A stretch of 64,000 nucleotides of DNA from contig JAWKHR010000026.1 in NCBI GenBank assembly GCA_041394725.1, positions 31,178 through 95,177 of the forward strand, given 5' to 3'. The position numbers and the translations under genes were made by a program. Below the pieces are notes generated by a model, which was not told the origin of the DNA, did no database searches, and worked only from the letters and a program-made list of their open reading frames with translations. Below, piece by piece: positions 15,401-22,818 of the stretch. This DNA comes from JAWKHR01 sp041394725 (GTDB taxonomy: Bacteria > Acidobacteriota > Vicinamibacteria > Vicinamibacterales > SCN-69-37). Within the stretch, counting starts at the first letter, position 1, and each line of letters begins with the position of its first letter.

Positions 15401-17218
15401 CCGCTGGTTGGCGGCGAGGACGCGCTTGCGCAGCCGCAGGTGCTTCGGCGTCACCTCGACCAGCTCGTCGTCGTTGATGAACTCGATGGCCTGCTCGAGG
15501 CTCATCAGGCGCGGCGGAATCAGCCGGACGGCCTCGTCGGCGCTCGACGCGCGCATGTTCGTCTGCTTCTTCTCGCGCGTGATGTTGACGTCCATGTCGC
15601 TCGGCCGCGCGTTCTCGCCGACGATCATGCCCTCGTAGACCTGGGTGCCCGGCTCCACGAACATCTCGCCGCGTTCCTGGAGGTTGGCGATCGCGTGCGC
15701 CGTGGCCACGCCGGCGCGGTCGGCGACCAGCGCGCCCGTCGGCCGCGCGGGGATCGGCCCGTGCCACGGCTCCCAGCCGGCGAACAGGTGGTGCATCATG
15801 CCGGTCCCGCGCGTCTCGGTCAGGAACTGCGACCGGAAGCCGATCAGGCCGCGCGCCGGGATCCGGAACTCCAGCCGCGCCCGGCCGCTGCCGTGGTTCA
15901 CCATCTTCGTCATCGCGCCGCGGCGGATGCCGATCTCGGCGATGACCGTGCCCTGGAACTCCTCCGCGACGTCCACCACCAGGTCCTCGACCGGCTCGAC
16001 GCGCACGCCGTCCTTCTCGCGCGTCACGATCTCGGGCCGCGACACCTGCAGCTCGTAGCCCTCGCGGCGCATCATCTCGATGAGGATCGACAGCTGCAGC
16101 TCGCCGCGCCCGATGACCTTCATCTGCTCCGGCGAGTCGGTCGGCTCGACGCGGATCGAGACGTTGCCGACGAGCTCCCGGTCGAGCCGGTCGCGCAGCT
16201 GTCGCGAGGTGACGAACCGGCCGTCGCGGCCGCCGAACGGCGACGTGTTGACGCCGAAGATCATCGACACCGTCGGCTCGTCCACCGACGGCGGCGGGAT
16301 GGCGACGGGGGCCTCCGGGTCGGCGATCGTCTCGCCGATCATGATGTCCTCGATGCCGGCCAGGCAGATGACGTCGCCCGCCGACGCCTCGGCCACCTCC
16401 AGGCGCTTGAGGCCGTCGAACATGTACAGCTTGGTCACCGTCGTCCGCTGAATGGTTCCATCCAGCTTGCAGACCGCGATCGGATCGCCCACCCGGACCC
16501 GGCCGTTGACGATTCGCCCGATCGCGATGCGCCCCAGGTAGTCGCTCGAGTCGAGGTTCGCGACGAGCGCCTGGAGCGGCGCGTCGGCCGACCCGCGCGG
16601 CGCCGGAATCGCCTCGATGACCGAGTCGAACAGCGGCCGCAGGTCCTCGCCCGGCACGGCCGGGTCCGTCGTCGCCGTGCCCTGGCGGGCGTTGGTGTAG
16701 AGCACCGGGAAGTCGAGCTGGTCCTCGGTCGCGTCCAGGTCGATGAACAGGTCGTAGACCTCGTTCAGCACCGCCCCCGCCCGCGCATCCGAGCGGTCGA
16801 TCTTGTTGATGACCACGATGGGCTTCAGCCGGCGCTCCAGCGCCTTCCGCAGGACGAAACGCGTCTGCGGCAGGGGGCCTTCCGAGGCGTCCACCAGCAG
16901 CATGATGCCGTCGACCATCGACAGCGTCCGCTCGACCTCGCCGCCGAAGTCGGCGTGCCCCGGCGTGTCCACGATGTTGATCAGGAAGTCGGCGTAGTGG
17001 ACCGCCGTGTTCTTCGCCAGGATCGTGATCCCGCGCTCCCGCTCGAGCTCGTTCGAGTCCATGACCCGTTCGGCCACGCGCTCGTTGGAGCGGAAGATGC
17101 CGCTCTGGTGCAGCAGGGCGTCGACCAGCGTCGTCTTGCCATGGTCGACGTGGGCGACGATGGCGACGTTGCGGCGGAGGGGGTTGGCAATCAGCGGGGC
17201 AGACGAGGGTCCGGGCAT
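15383..17218 (-). CDS. typA: Ribosome-associated GTPase TypA/BipA
   Basis: 611 residues, normal length. G-domain motifs: AHVDHGKTTL (G1, about 20-29), the switch region RERGITILAKNTAV, DTPGHADFGGEV (G3) and NKIDRSDA (G4). These are followed by the beta-barrel and EF-G-like domains and the BipA-specific C-terminus with RFRIPARGLIG-type sequence and GTQVYEGMIVGENAR. TypA is a translational GTPase needed for ribosome assembly and stress growth. The start ATG at 17218 is the only one before the G1 motif, and a TATACT box lies six bases upstream without a Shine-Dalgarno, so the mRNA may be leaderless. Confidence 0.97.
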   Translation of the reverse strand: MPGPSSAPLIANPLRRNVAIVAHVDHGKTTLVDALLHQSGIFRSNERVAERVMDSNELERERGITILAKNTAVHYADFLINIVDTPGHADFGGEVERTLSMVDGIMLLVDASEGPLPQTRFVLRKALERRLKPIVVINKIDRSDARAGAVLNEVYDLFIDLDATEDQLDFPVLYTNARQGTATTDPAVPGEDLRPLFDSVIEAIPAPRGSADAPLQALVANLDSSDYLGRIAIGRIVNGRVRVGDPIAVCKLDGTIQRTTVTKLYMFDGLKRLEVAEASAGDVICLAGIEDIMIGETIADPEAPVAIPPPSVDEPTVSMIFGVNTSPFGGRDGRFVTSRQLRDRLDRELVGNVSIRVEPTDSPEQMKVIGRGELQLSILIEMMRREGYELQVSRPEIVTREKDGVRVEPVEDLVVDVAEEFQGTVIAEIGIRRGAMTKMVNHGSGRARLEFRIPARGLIGFRSQFLTETRGTGMMHHLFAGWEPWHGPIPARPTGALVADRAGVATAHAIANLQERGEMFVEPGTQVYEGMIVGENARPSDMDVNITREKKQTNMRASSADEAVRLIPPRLMSLEQAIEFINDDELVEVTPKHLRLRKRVLAANQRPRRLE

Positions 17219-17230
17219 CCGATCAGTATA
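17219..17230 (-). promoter_or_regulatory. Leaderless promoter of typA: TATACT-N6-ATG
   Basis: The minus strand reads TATACT, then GATCGG, then ATG. The spacing equals that at 14055, 44076 and 58874. There is no purine-rich ribosome-binding site. Confidence 0.55.
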
Positions 17231-17249
17231 GCCGTCCGCGTGCGTACAC

Positions 17250-17278
17250 TATGATGCTCGGGTCCCGAAGGGAGGAGG
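17250..17278 (+). promoter_or_regulatory. -10 box and Shine-Dalgarno of the Rieske/cytochrome b operon
   Basis: TATGAT (17250-17255) would start transcription near 17262; a strong GGGAGGAGG follows immediately before the ATG at 17279. No convincing -35 was found. The promoter is back to back with that of typA. Confidence 0.45.
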
Positions 17279-17761
17279 ATGGCAGAGTCGCTCGACGATC
17301 GACGTGAAGACCGGCGGTCCGCCCTGACGCGCCTCGTGGTGGCGGGCCTCGGCGCCGTGACGGCCGCCCTGGCGGGCCTCGTGGGGCTCGTCGCGGCACC
17401 CCGCACCGACAGCACCACCCGCCGCTGGCGGCCCGTGGCCAGCCTGTCGGACCTGCCCGCCGATGCCCCCCATGCCGCCGTCGTGGCCGAGCGCCAGGCC
17501 GACGGCTGGTACCAGACCCGCCGGCAGTCGGTGGTCTACCTGGACCGGGACGGCGACGGCGTCCGGGCCTTGTCGGCCACCTGCAGCCACCTCGGCTGCA
17601 GGGTGCGGTGGGACGACGCCCAGGGGCAGTTCCGGTGTCCCTGCCATGGCGGCATCTACGACCGCGCGGGTGAGGTCGTCTCCGGGCCCCCGCCCGAGCC
17701 GCTCCGCCGCGTGCCCGTGCGCGTGAACCCTGAGACGTCGCAGATCGAGGTCGAATTGTGA
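17279..17761 (+). CDS. Rieske [2Fe-2S] protein of a cytochrome bc complex
   Basis: 160 residues. The N-terminus has a twin-arginine-like pair (DRRSALTRL) followed by one hydrophobic helix (about 19-40) that serves as membrane anchor. The Rieske cluster motifs are CSHLGC (about 102) and CPCHGG (about 121), each giving one Cys and one His ligand, with the bridging disulphide cysteines also present. It would oxidise quinol together with the downstream cytochrome b. The stop overlaps the cytochrome b start by GTGA, so the two form an operon. Confidence 0.95.
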   Translation: MAESLDDRREDRRSALTRLVVAGLGAVTAALAGLVGLVAAPRTDSTTRRWRPVASLSDLPADAPHAAVVAERQADGWYQTRRQSVVYLDRDGDGVRALSATCSHLGCRVRWDDAQGQFRCPCHGGIYDRAGEVVSGPPPEPLRRVPVRVNPETSQIEVEL

Positions 17762-19347
17762 GCGGGTGGTTCGGGAGTCTCGTGGACTGGCTCGACGACC
17801 GTACGGGCCTCCGCGCCATCCGGCACCACCTGCTCGACGAGCCGCTGCCGCCCGGCACGGCGTGGTGGTTCACGCTGGGCAGCCTGCTGCTGTTCCTGCT
17901 GGGCATCCAGTTCGTGACCGGGATCGCGCTGGCGCTCTACTACGCGCCGACGCCGGACCACGCCTGGGACAGCGTCCGCTACGTGATGACCGAGGTGCGG
18001 GGCGGAGGCCTGCTCCGCGGCCTGCACCACTGGGGCGCGTCGATCATCGTGATCGCGGCGCTCGCGCACCTCGTGCGCGTGTTCGTGTTCGGCAGCTACC
18101 GCAAGCCGCGCGAGGTGAACTGGATCCTCGGCCTCGTCCTGCTGCTGCTGATTCTCGCCTTCGGCCTCACCGGCTACCTGCTGCCGTGGGACCAGCGCGC
18201 CTACTGGGCGACGGTCGTCACGATCAACATCTCGCGGCTGACCCCCGTGGCGGGCGACCTGGTCGCGTACCTGCTTGCCGGCGGCCCGGACGTGGGCGCG
18301 CTGACGCTCACGCGGTGGTACGCGATCCACGTGCTCGTGCTGCCGCCGCTGTTCCTGGGCCTGGTGGCGGCGCACCTCGCGCTGATGCGCCGGCACGGCA
18401 TCTCCGGCCCCGTCACGCCGCGGCCGGGGCCGACGCAGCCGTTCTTTCCGTACCAGGCCGCGCGCGACCTGGCGGTGGCGTGCGGCGTGGGGCTCGTGCT
18501 CGTCCTGCTGGCCTGGCGCGGCGCGCCGGCGCTCGAGCCCCCGGCCGATCCGACGTCGAGCGACTACATCCCGCGGCCTGAGTGGTACTTCCTCGGCCTG
18601 TTCCAGCTGCTCAAGTATTTCCCGGGCCGGCTGGAGGTGATCGGCGCGATCGTGATTCCCGGCCTGGTGGTCACCGCGCTCGTCCTGCTGCCGTGGCTCG
18701 ACCGCGGCCGCACGCGCGCGTGGCGGGATCGGCGCCCCGTGCTGGCCGCGCTCGTCCTCGGCCTGGCCGCCCTCTTCACGCTGACTGGCCTCGGCGCGCT
18801 GGACCGTCCGCCGGCGGCGTCCACGGCGTGGAACGTGCAGGAGATGGCCGGCGCGGTGCTGATCACGACGAGCGACCGCTGCGGCCGCTGCCACGGCGCG
18901 GACAAGGTGGCGGCCGCGATCGAGCCCGGCCGCTTCAGCCGGCCGCCCGACTGGCTGGCCAGCCACGTGGCCGACCCCATCGCGATCGCGCCCGGCCTGC
19001 GCGAGGCACCGCAGTCGAACGAGTACGACACGGCCGCGATCATCGCCGCGCTCGCGCGGTTCCGCAGCCAGGCGCCACCCGCGATCGACGAGACCACGGC
19101 TCGCGTCGTGACGACGGTCAACCGCGAGTGCCTGCCGTGCCACACGCTCGGCGGCGTCGGCGGCCGCGAGGGGCCGAAGCTCGACGGCGTCGGTTCGCGG
19201 TTCACCGCCGATCAGATCGAGCGCCGGATCATCAACCCCTACGACGTGAAGGCCGACGCCGAGATGCCCGGGTTCGACGGCGTGCTCTCGCCGGAGACGA
19301 TCCACCTCGTCGCGCAGTGGATGGCGGCACATAAAGAGAGTGAGTAA
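17758..19347 (+). CDS. Cytochrome b fused to two c-type haem sites (bc complex)
   Basis: 529 residues from GTG 17758. Residues about 1-215 form the four-helix haem-b core with paired histidines (LHHWGA, AHLVRVFV, AIHVLV, AAHLALM). Residues about 240-345 form the C-terminal helices with the quinol-site motif PEWYFLGLFQLLKYFP. Fused after helix 8 is a soluble tail with two haem-c attachment sites, CGRCH (about 380) and CLPCH (about 460). A separate cytochrome c1 gene is not seen, so the tail probably replaces it. With the Rieske protein this gives a two-gene quinol:cytochrome c oxidoreductase. A MPGF segment after the second CxxCH may supply the distal Met ligand. Confidence 0.93.
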   Translation: MSGWFGSLVDWLDDRTGLRAIRHHLLDEPLPPGTAWWFTLGSLLLFLLGIQFVTGIALALYYAPTPDHAWDSVRYVMTEVRGGGLLRGLHHWGASIIVIAALAHLVRVFVFGSYRKPREVNWILGLVLLLLILAFGLTGYLLPWDQRAYWATVVTINISRLTPVAGDLVAYLLAGGPDVGALTLTRWYAIHVLVLPPLFLGLVAAHLALMRRHGISGPVTPRPGPTQPFFPYQAARDLAVACGVGLVLVLLAWRGAPALEPPADPTSSDYIPRPEWYFLGLFQLLKYFPGRLEVIGAIVIPGLVVTALVLLPWLDRGRTRAWRDRRPVLAALVLGLAALFTLTGLGALDRPPAASTAWNVQEMAGAVLITTSDRCGRCHGADKVAAAIEPGRFSRPPDWLASHVADPIAIAPGLREAPQSNEYDTAAIIAALARFRSQAPPAIDETTARVVTTVNRECLPCHTLGGVGGREGPKLDGVGSRFTADQIERRIINPYDVKADAEMPGFDGVLSPETIHLVAQWMAAHKESE

Positions 19348-19406
19348 CTTCGAAGTTCGAAGTTTGAACTTCGAACCTCGGTGGCCGGCTGCGCCGGCGT
19401 CGTTCG
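19346..19406 (+). repeat. Dispersed repeat, copy 3
   Basis: The sequence runs AACTTCGAAGTTCGAAGTTT, then GAACTTCGAACCTCGGTGG, then a GCCGGCTGCGCCGGC hairpin. It starts inside the stop codon of the cytochrome gene. Copy 4 at 19826-19887 faces it in inverted orientation. Confidence 0.75.
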
Positions 19407-19442
19407 ATTGGATCTCGCCACAATCGTCCTGGATCTGGTCCG

Positions 19443-19694
19443 ATGACGAGGATTGGAGTGCTGGCGTTCGCGCTGGCGGGCCCGCTGGCGGCCGCGGGGG
19501 CGGCCGCGTCGCTGATCGCGGCGCCGCAGCGCACACAGCCGACCCTGGCGATCGACGCGGCGGGTGCGTCGCTCCTGCCTGGCGCGATTCAACCCCGGAC
19601 CGGCGACGAACGTGCGCTATCGCTCCATTTCGACCGCTTCGGCGCGGCGAAGTGCGGGACCGGGAGGCCGGGCCTTCGGCCCGGCGACGCGTGA
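19443..19694 (+). CDS. Doubtful small secreted ORF
   Basis: 83 codons from ATG 19443. The first 31 residues look like a signal peptide (MTRIGVLAFALAGPLAAAGA), but the rest is Arg/Gly-rich and ends inside a repeat-like hairpin (19667-19685, GCCGGGCC-TTC-GGCCCGGC). No Shine-Dalgarno is visible. It may be the remnant of an exported protein interrupted by repeats, or simply an open frame in GC-rich DNA. The 548-base gap 19348-19895 otherwise holds two repeat copies, a degenerate repeat at about 19693-19738 and a promoter. Confidence 0.25.
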   Translation: MTRIGVLAFALAGPLAAAGAAASLIAAPQRTQPTLAIDAAGASLLPGAIQPRTGDERALSLHFDRFGAAKCGTGRPGLRPGDA

Positions 19695-19755
19695 CTTCGG
19701 AATCGAAGTTCAAACATCGAATCCAGGTCGCCGGTTCCCCCCGCCCTCTTTCTGA

Positions 19756-19783
19756 TTGACCCCGCCCGCCAGTCGACTATTCT
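19756..19783 (+). promoter_or_regulatory. Sigma-70-type promoter of the acyl-CoA ligase gene
   Basis: TTGACC (19756-19761) and TATTCT (19778-19783) are 16 bases apart, the best -35/-10 pair in the window. Transcription would start near 19790 with a leader of about 106 bases that contains AATC-type simple repeats (19791-19820) and the inverted repeat copy 4. Confidence 0.6.
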
Positions 19784-19825
19784 TGGCCCAATCATCAATC
19801 AATCAATCATCAATCAACCAAAGAG

Positions 19826-19887
19826 ACGCCGGCGAAGCCGGCCACCGAGGTTCGAAGTTCGAACTTCCAACTTCGAAGTTTCGCAAG
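19826..19887 (-). repeat. Dispersed repeat, copy 4 (inverted)
   Basis: This is the reverse complement of the family consensus: GACGCCGGCGAAGCCGGCC comes first and the GAAGTT units after it. It lies in the untranslated leader of the ligase gene, ending nine bases before the ATG. Together with copy 3 it bounds a 540-base segment as inverted repeats. Confidence 0.75.
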
Positions 19888-19895
19888 AGCTCCCC

Positions 19896-21458
19896 ATGTC
19901 CCTTTCCCTCGCCTCGTTCGTCCAGCACCAGGCGCGCATGGCGCCCGACCGCACGGCCATCGTCATGCGGCCCCTGACGCTGACCTACGGCCAGCTCGAC
20001 GCCATGGCCAACCAGGTGGCGCACGGCCTGCGCGCGCTGGGCCTCGGGCCGGGGGATCACCTGGCGCTGTCGTGCCCGAACACGCCGCACTTTCCGATCG
20101 TCTACCTCGCCATCCTGAAGCTCGGTGGCGTCGTCGTGCCGCTGAACGTGCTGCTCAAGCCGGCCGAGATCGCCTACCACCTCGAGGACAGCGACGCGAA
20201 GGCACTGCTCGTGTTCGAGGGCACGCCCGAGCTGCCGATGGCCCAGATGGCGAGGGCCGCGTGTGACCAGGTGCCCGCCTGCCGGCACCTGATCGTCCTC
20301 ACGAAGGACATGACCGCGCCGAGCCCGGTCGAGCCGGCGCTGACCCTCGGCCAGCTGATGCACGGGCAGCCGCCCGTCTACGACGCCCACCCCACGTCGC
20401 CCGACGACCCGGCCGTGATGCTCTACACCTCCGGCACGACCGGCCAGTCGAAGGGCGCCATGCTCACGCACCTGAACATGGTGCTCAACGCGATCGCCTC
20501 GCGCGACATGCTGGCGCCCGCGCTCGAGGGCGCGCCGCGCGGCGACGTGAACGTCCTCGTCACGCTGCCGCTCTTCCACTCCACCGGCCAGACCGCGCAG
20601 ATGAACGCCGCCTTCGCGGGCGGCTGGCAGCTCGTCCTGCTGCCGCGGTTCGAGGCGACCGCCGTGCTCGCCGCGTTCGAGGCGGAGCAGATCCACTGCT
20701 GGGTCGGCGTGCCGACGATGTACTGGTCGCTGCTGGATTGCGCGCGCCGCCACGACATCGACATCGCGCGCGCGACCGCCTCGCTCCGGTTGTGCGTCTC
20801 CGGCGGCGCCCCGCTGCCGCTCGCCGTGCTCGAGGCCTTCGAGCGGGCGACCGGCGCCCGGATTCTCGAGGGCTACGGCCTGTCGGAGACCTCGCCGGTC
20901 GCCGCCTTCAACCAGCTCGCCCGGCCGTCGAAGCCCGGCACGGTCGGCCTGCCGATCGTCGGCTGCGAGATTCGCGTCGTGGACGAGGCGGATCGACCCG
21001 TGCCGGCGGGCGAGCGCGGGGAGGTCGTCATCCGCGGGTCCAACGTGATGAAGGGCTACTACAAGCGGCCGCAGGAAACCGCCGAAGCCCTGCGCGGCGG
21101 CTGGTTCCACACCGGCGACGTCGGGATCCTCGACGCGGACGGCTACCTGTCGATCGTCGATCGCAAGAAGGACCTGATCCTGCGGGGCGGGACCAACGTC
21201 TACCCGCGCGAGGTGGAGGAGCTCCTGCTGACGCACCCCGCGGTGTCGCTGGCCGCCGTGGTCGGCGTGCCCGACGAGCGGCTCGGCGAGGAGGTGAAGG
21301 CCATCCTGGTCCTGCGCCCGGGCGCGACCGCCACGGCCGAGGCCATCGTCGCCTGGTGCCGCGAGCGGATGGCCGCCTACAAGTACCCCCGCACGGTCGA
21401 GTTCCGCGACTCGCTCCCGATCGGCCCGACGGGCAAGGTCGTCAAGCGCCTGCTCTGA
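19896..21458 (+). CDS. Long-chain acyl-CoA ligase (AMP-forming)
   Basis: 520 residues. Adenylate-forming motifs are in order: YTSGTTGQSKGAM (A3 loop, about 178), GYGLSETSPV (about 326), HTGDVGILDADGYLSIVDRKKD (A7/A8 hinge, about 405) and the catalytic C-terminal lysine in PTGKVVKR. The closest general type is medium- or long-chain fatty-acid-CoA ligase; the acyl substrate cannot be deduced. It is cytosolic, activating a carboxylate to acyl-AMP and then to the CoA thioester. It is monocistronic as far as can be seen, with its own promoter at 19756 and a hydrogenase operon starting 211 bases later. Confidence 0.92.
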   Translation: MSLSLASFVQHQARMAPDRTAIVMRPLTLTYGQLDAMANQVAHGLRALGLGPGDHLALSCPNTPHFPIVYLAILKLGGVVVPLNVLLKPAEIAYHLEDSDAKALLVFEGTPELPMAQMARAACDQVPACRHLIVLTKDMTAPSPVEPALTLGQLMHGQPPVYDAHPTSPDDPAVMLYTSGTTGQSKGAMLTHLNMVLNAIASRDMLAPALEGAPRGDVNVLVTLPLFHSTGQTAQMNAAFAGGWQLVLLPRFEATAVLAAFEAEQIHCWVGVPTMYWSLLDCARRHDIDIARATASLRLCVSGGAPLPLAVLEAFERATGARILEGYGLSETSPVAAFNQLARPSKPGTVGLPIVGCEIRVVDEADRPVPAGERGEVVIRGSNVMKGYYKRPQETAEALRGGWFHTGDVGILDADGYLSIVDRKKDLILRGGTNVYPREVEELLLTHPAVSLAAVVGVPDERLGEEVKAILVLRPGATATAEAIVAWCRERMAAYKYPRTVEFRDSLPIGPTGKVVKRLL

Positions 21459-21567
21459 CGGCTCCCCCCGGCTGATTCTTCCCCGGTCCCTCGGAAAACC
21501 CCCGGCCCGGCCCGGTCCCGTTCGCGGCCGCGGTCGCGGATTCCGGCCCAATGCGTCGCGCGCGACG

Positions 21568-21584
21568 TGGTACGCGATATGCGA
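21568..21584 (+). promoter_or_regulatory. Candidate sigma-54 promoter of the hydrogenase operon
   Basis: TGGTACGCGATATGCGA matches the -24/-12 consensus TGGCACG-N4-TTGCA at 9 of 12 fixed positions, with the invariant GG and GC exactly ten bases apart. Transcription would begin near 21596, 74 bases before hyaA. Uptake hydrogenase operons in several Proteobacteria are known to use RpoN with a HoxA/HupR-type activator. No enhancer site or activator gene was recognised in the window. Confidence 0.55.
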
Positions 21585-21669
21585 GAGGCGTGCTCAAGGC
21601 ACTGGTGACGCGGAAGCCGCCGGACGACCGATCCGGCGCGCCGCCGGCATCGCGGACAGGAGGCGACGC

Positions 21670-22773
21670 ATGGCACGGCCCCTGACGGTTTGGGAACACG
21701 CCCAGCTGCTGGGCCATTCTCGACGCGACTTCCTGCAGTTCTGTGCCTGGCTGGCGGCGGCGGCCGGCCTCGAGTCCACCGCGGTGGCGCAGGTGGCGAG
21801 CGCCCTGGACTCCCGGCCCCGCCTGCCAGTCGTCTGGTTCCACTTCCAGGAATGCACGTGCTGCAGCGAGTCGTTCCTGCGCTCGTCGCATCCGATCGTC
21901 TCCGACATCATCCTGGACAAGATCTCGCTCGACTACACGGAAACCCTTCAAGCGGCCGCCGGTCACCAGGCAGAAGCCACGCTCCACGAGACGATGCAGA
22001 AGCATCGTGGGGAATACCTGATGCTCGTCGAGGGCTCGGTTCCCACCGAAGCGGGTGGCGTCTACTGCTGCATCGGCGGCCGCACCGCGCTCGACATCGT
22101 GAAGGAAGCCGCGACGGGCGCGAAGGCCATCGTCGCCTGGGGATCGTGCGCCTCGAACGGGTGCATCCAGGCGGCCCGACCCAACCCGACGGGAGCGACG
22201 CCGATTCACCAGATCATCACCGATCGCCCGATCATCAAGGTACCGGGCTGCCCGCCGATCGGCGAGGTGATGGCGGCGACGATCGTCCATCTGCTGGCCT
22301 TCGGGACGATTCCCGAGCTGGATCGGATCGGACGACCGATGGCGTTCTACTCCCGCCGGGTCCATGACACCTGCTACCGCCGGCCCAACTACGACGCGGG
22401 CCTCTTCGTGGAGTCGTGGGACGACGAGAACGCGAAGAAGGGCTACTGCCTCTACAAGATGGGCTGCCGCGGCCCGGTGACCTACAACGCGTGCGGCGTG
22501 ACGCGCTGGAACAACGGCGTCAGCTTCCCGATTCAGTCGGGACACGGCTGCATCGGCTGCAGCGAGGCGAACTTCTGGGACAACGGCCCGTTCTACCAGC
22601 ACCTGGCGGGCTTCCCGGGCTTCGGCATCGAGTCCACGGCGGATACGGTGGGCACGGTGCTGGGCGTCGCCACGGTGGCCGGTGTGGCCGCGCACGCGGC
22701 CCTGACCGCGGTGCGCAAGCGTCCGGTCGTCGTCGAGAAGACGGACGGCGCGGGAGGCGCGCCGCAGGCGTAA
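21670..22773 (+). CDS. hyaA: Uptake [NiFe]-hydrogenase small subunit, oxygen-tolerant six-Cys type
   Basis: 367 residues with AGGAGG six bases before ATG. A Tat signal (SRRDFLQF at 17-24) is cleaved after ASA-45. In mature numbering the proximal cluster region has C17, C19, C20 (CTCC), C115, C120 and C149. C19 and C120 are the two extra cysteines that create the [4Fe-3S] cluster of oxygen-tolerant membrane-bound hydrogenases. H187/C190/C215/C221 bind the distal [4Fe-4S]; C230, C249 and C252, with P242 in place of a fourth cysteine, fit a medial [3Fe-4S]. A C-terminal helix (VLGVATVAGVAAHAALTAV) anchors it in the membrane, facing the periplasm. It relays electrons from HyaB to HyaC. Confidence 0.96.
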   Translation: MARPLTVWEHAQLLGHSRRDFLQFCAWLAAAAGLESTAVAQVASALDSRPRLPVVWFHFQECTCCSESFLRSSHPIVSDIILDKISLDYTETLQAAAGHQAEATLHETMQKHRGEYLMLVEGSVPTEAGGVYCCIGGRTALDIVKEAATGAKAIVAWGSCASNGCIQAARPNPTGATPIHQIITDRPIIKVPGCPPIGEVMAATIVHLLAFGTIPELDRIGRPMAFYSRRVHDTCYRRPNYDAGLFVESWDDENAKKGYCLYKMGCRGPVTYNACGVTRWNNGVSFPIQSGHGCIGCSEANFWDNGPFYQHLAGFPGFGIESTADTVGTVLGVATVAGVAAHAALTAVRKRPVVVEKTDGAGGAPQA

Positions 22774-22818
22774 CCCGGGGCTTCGAGTCCGAAGCCGCGA
22801 CCATCAGGAGCCATCGCC

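Noticed and set aside
19346..19887. Insertion sequence bounded by inverted repeats
   Set aside because: There is no transposase reading frame and no visible target duplication; only a dispersed-repeat pair can be supported.
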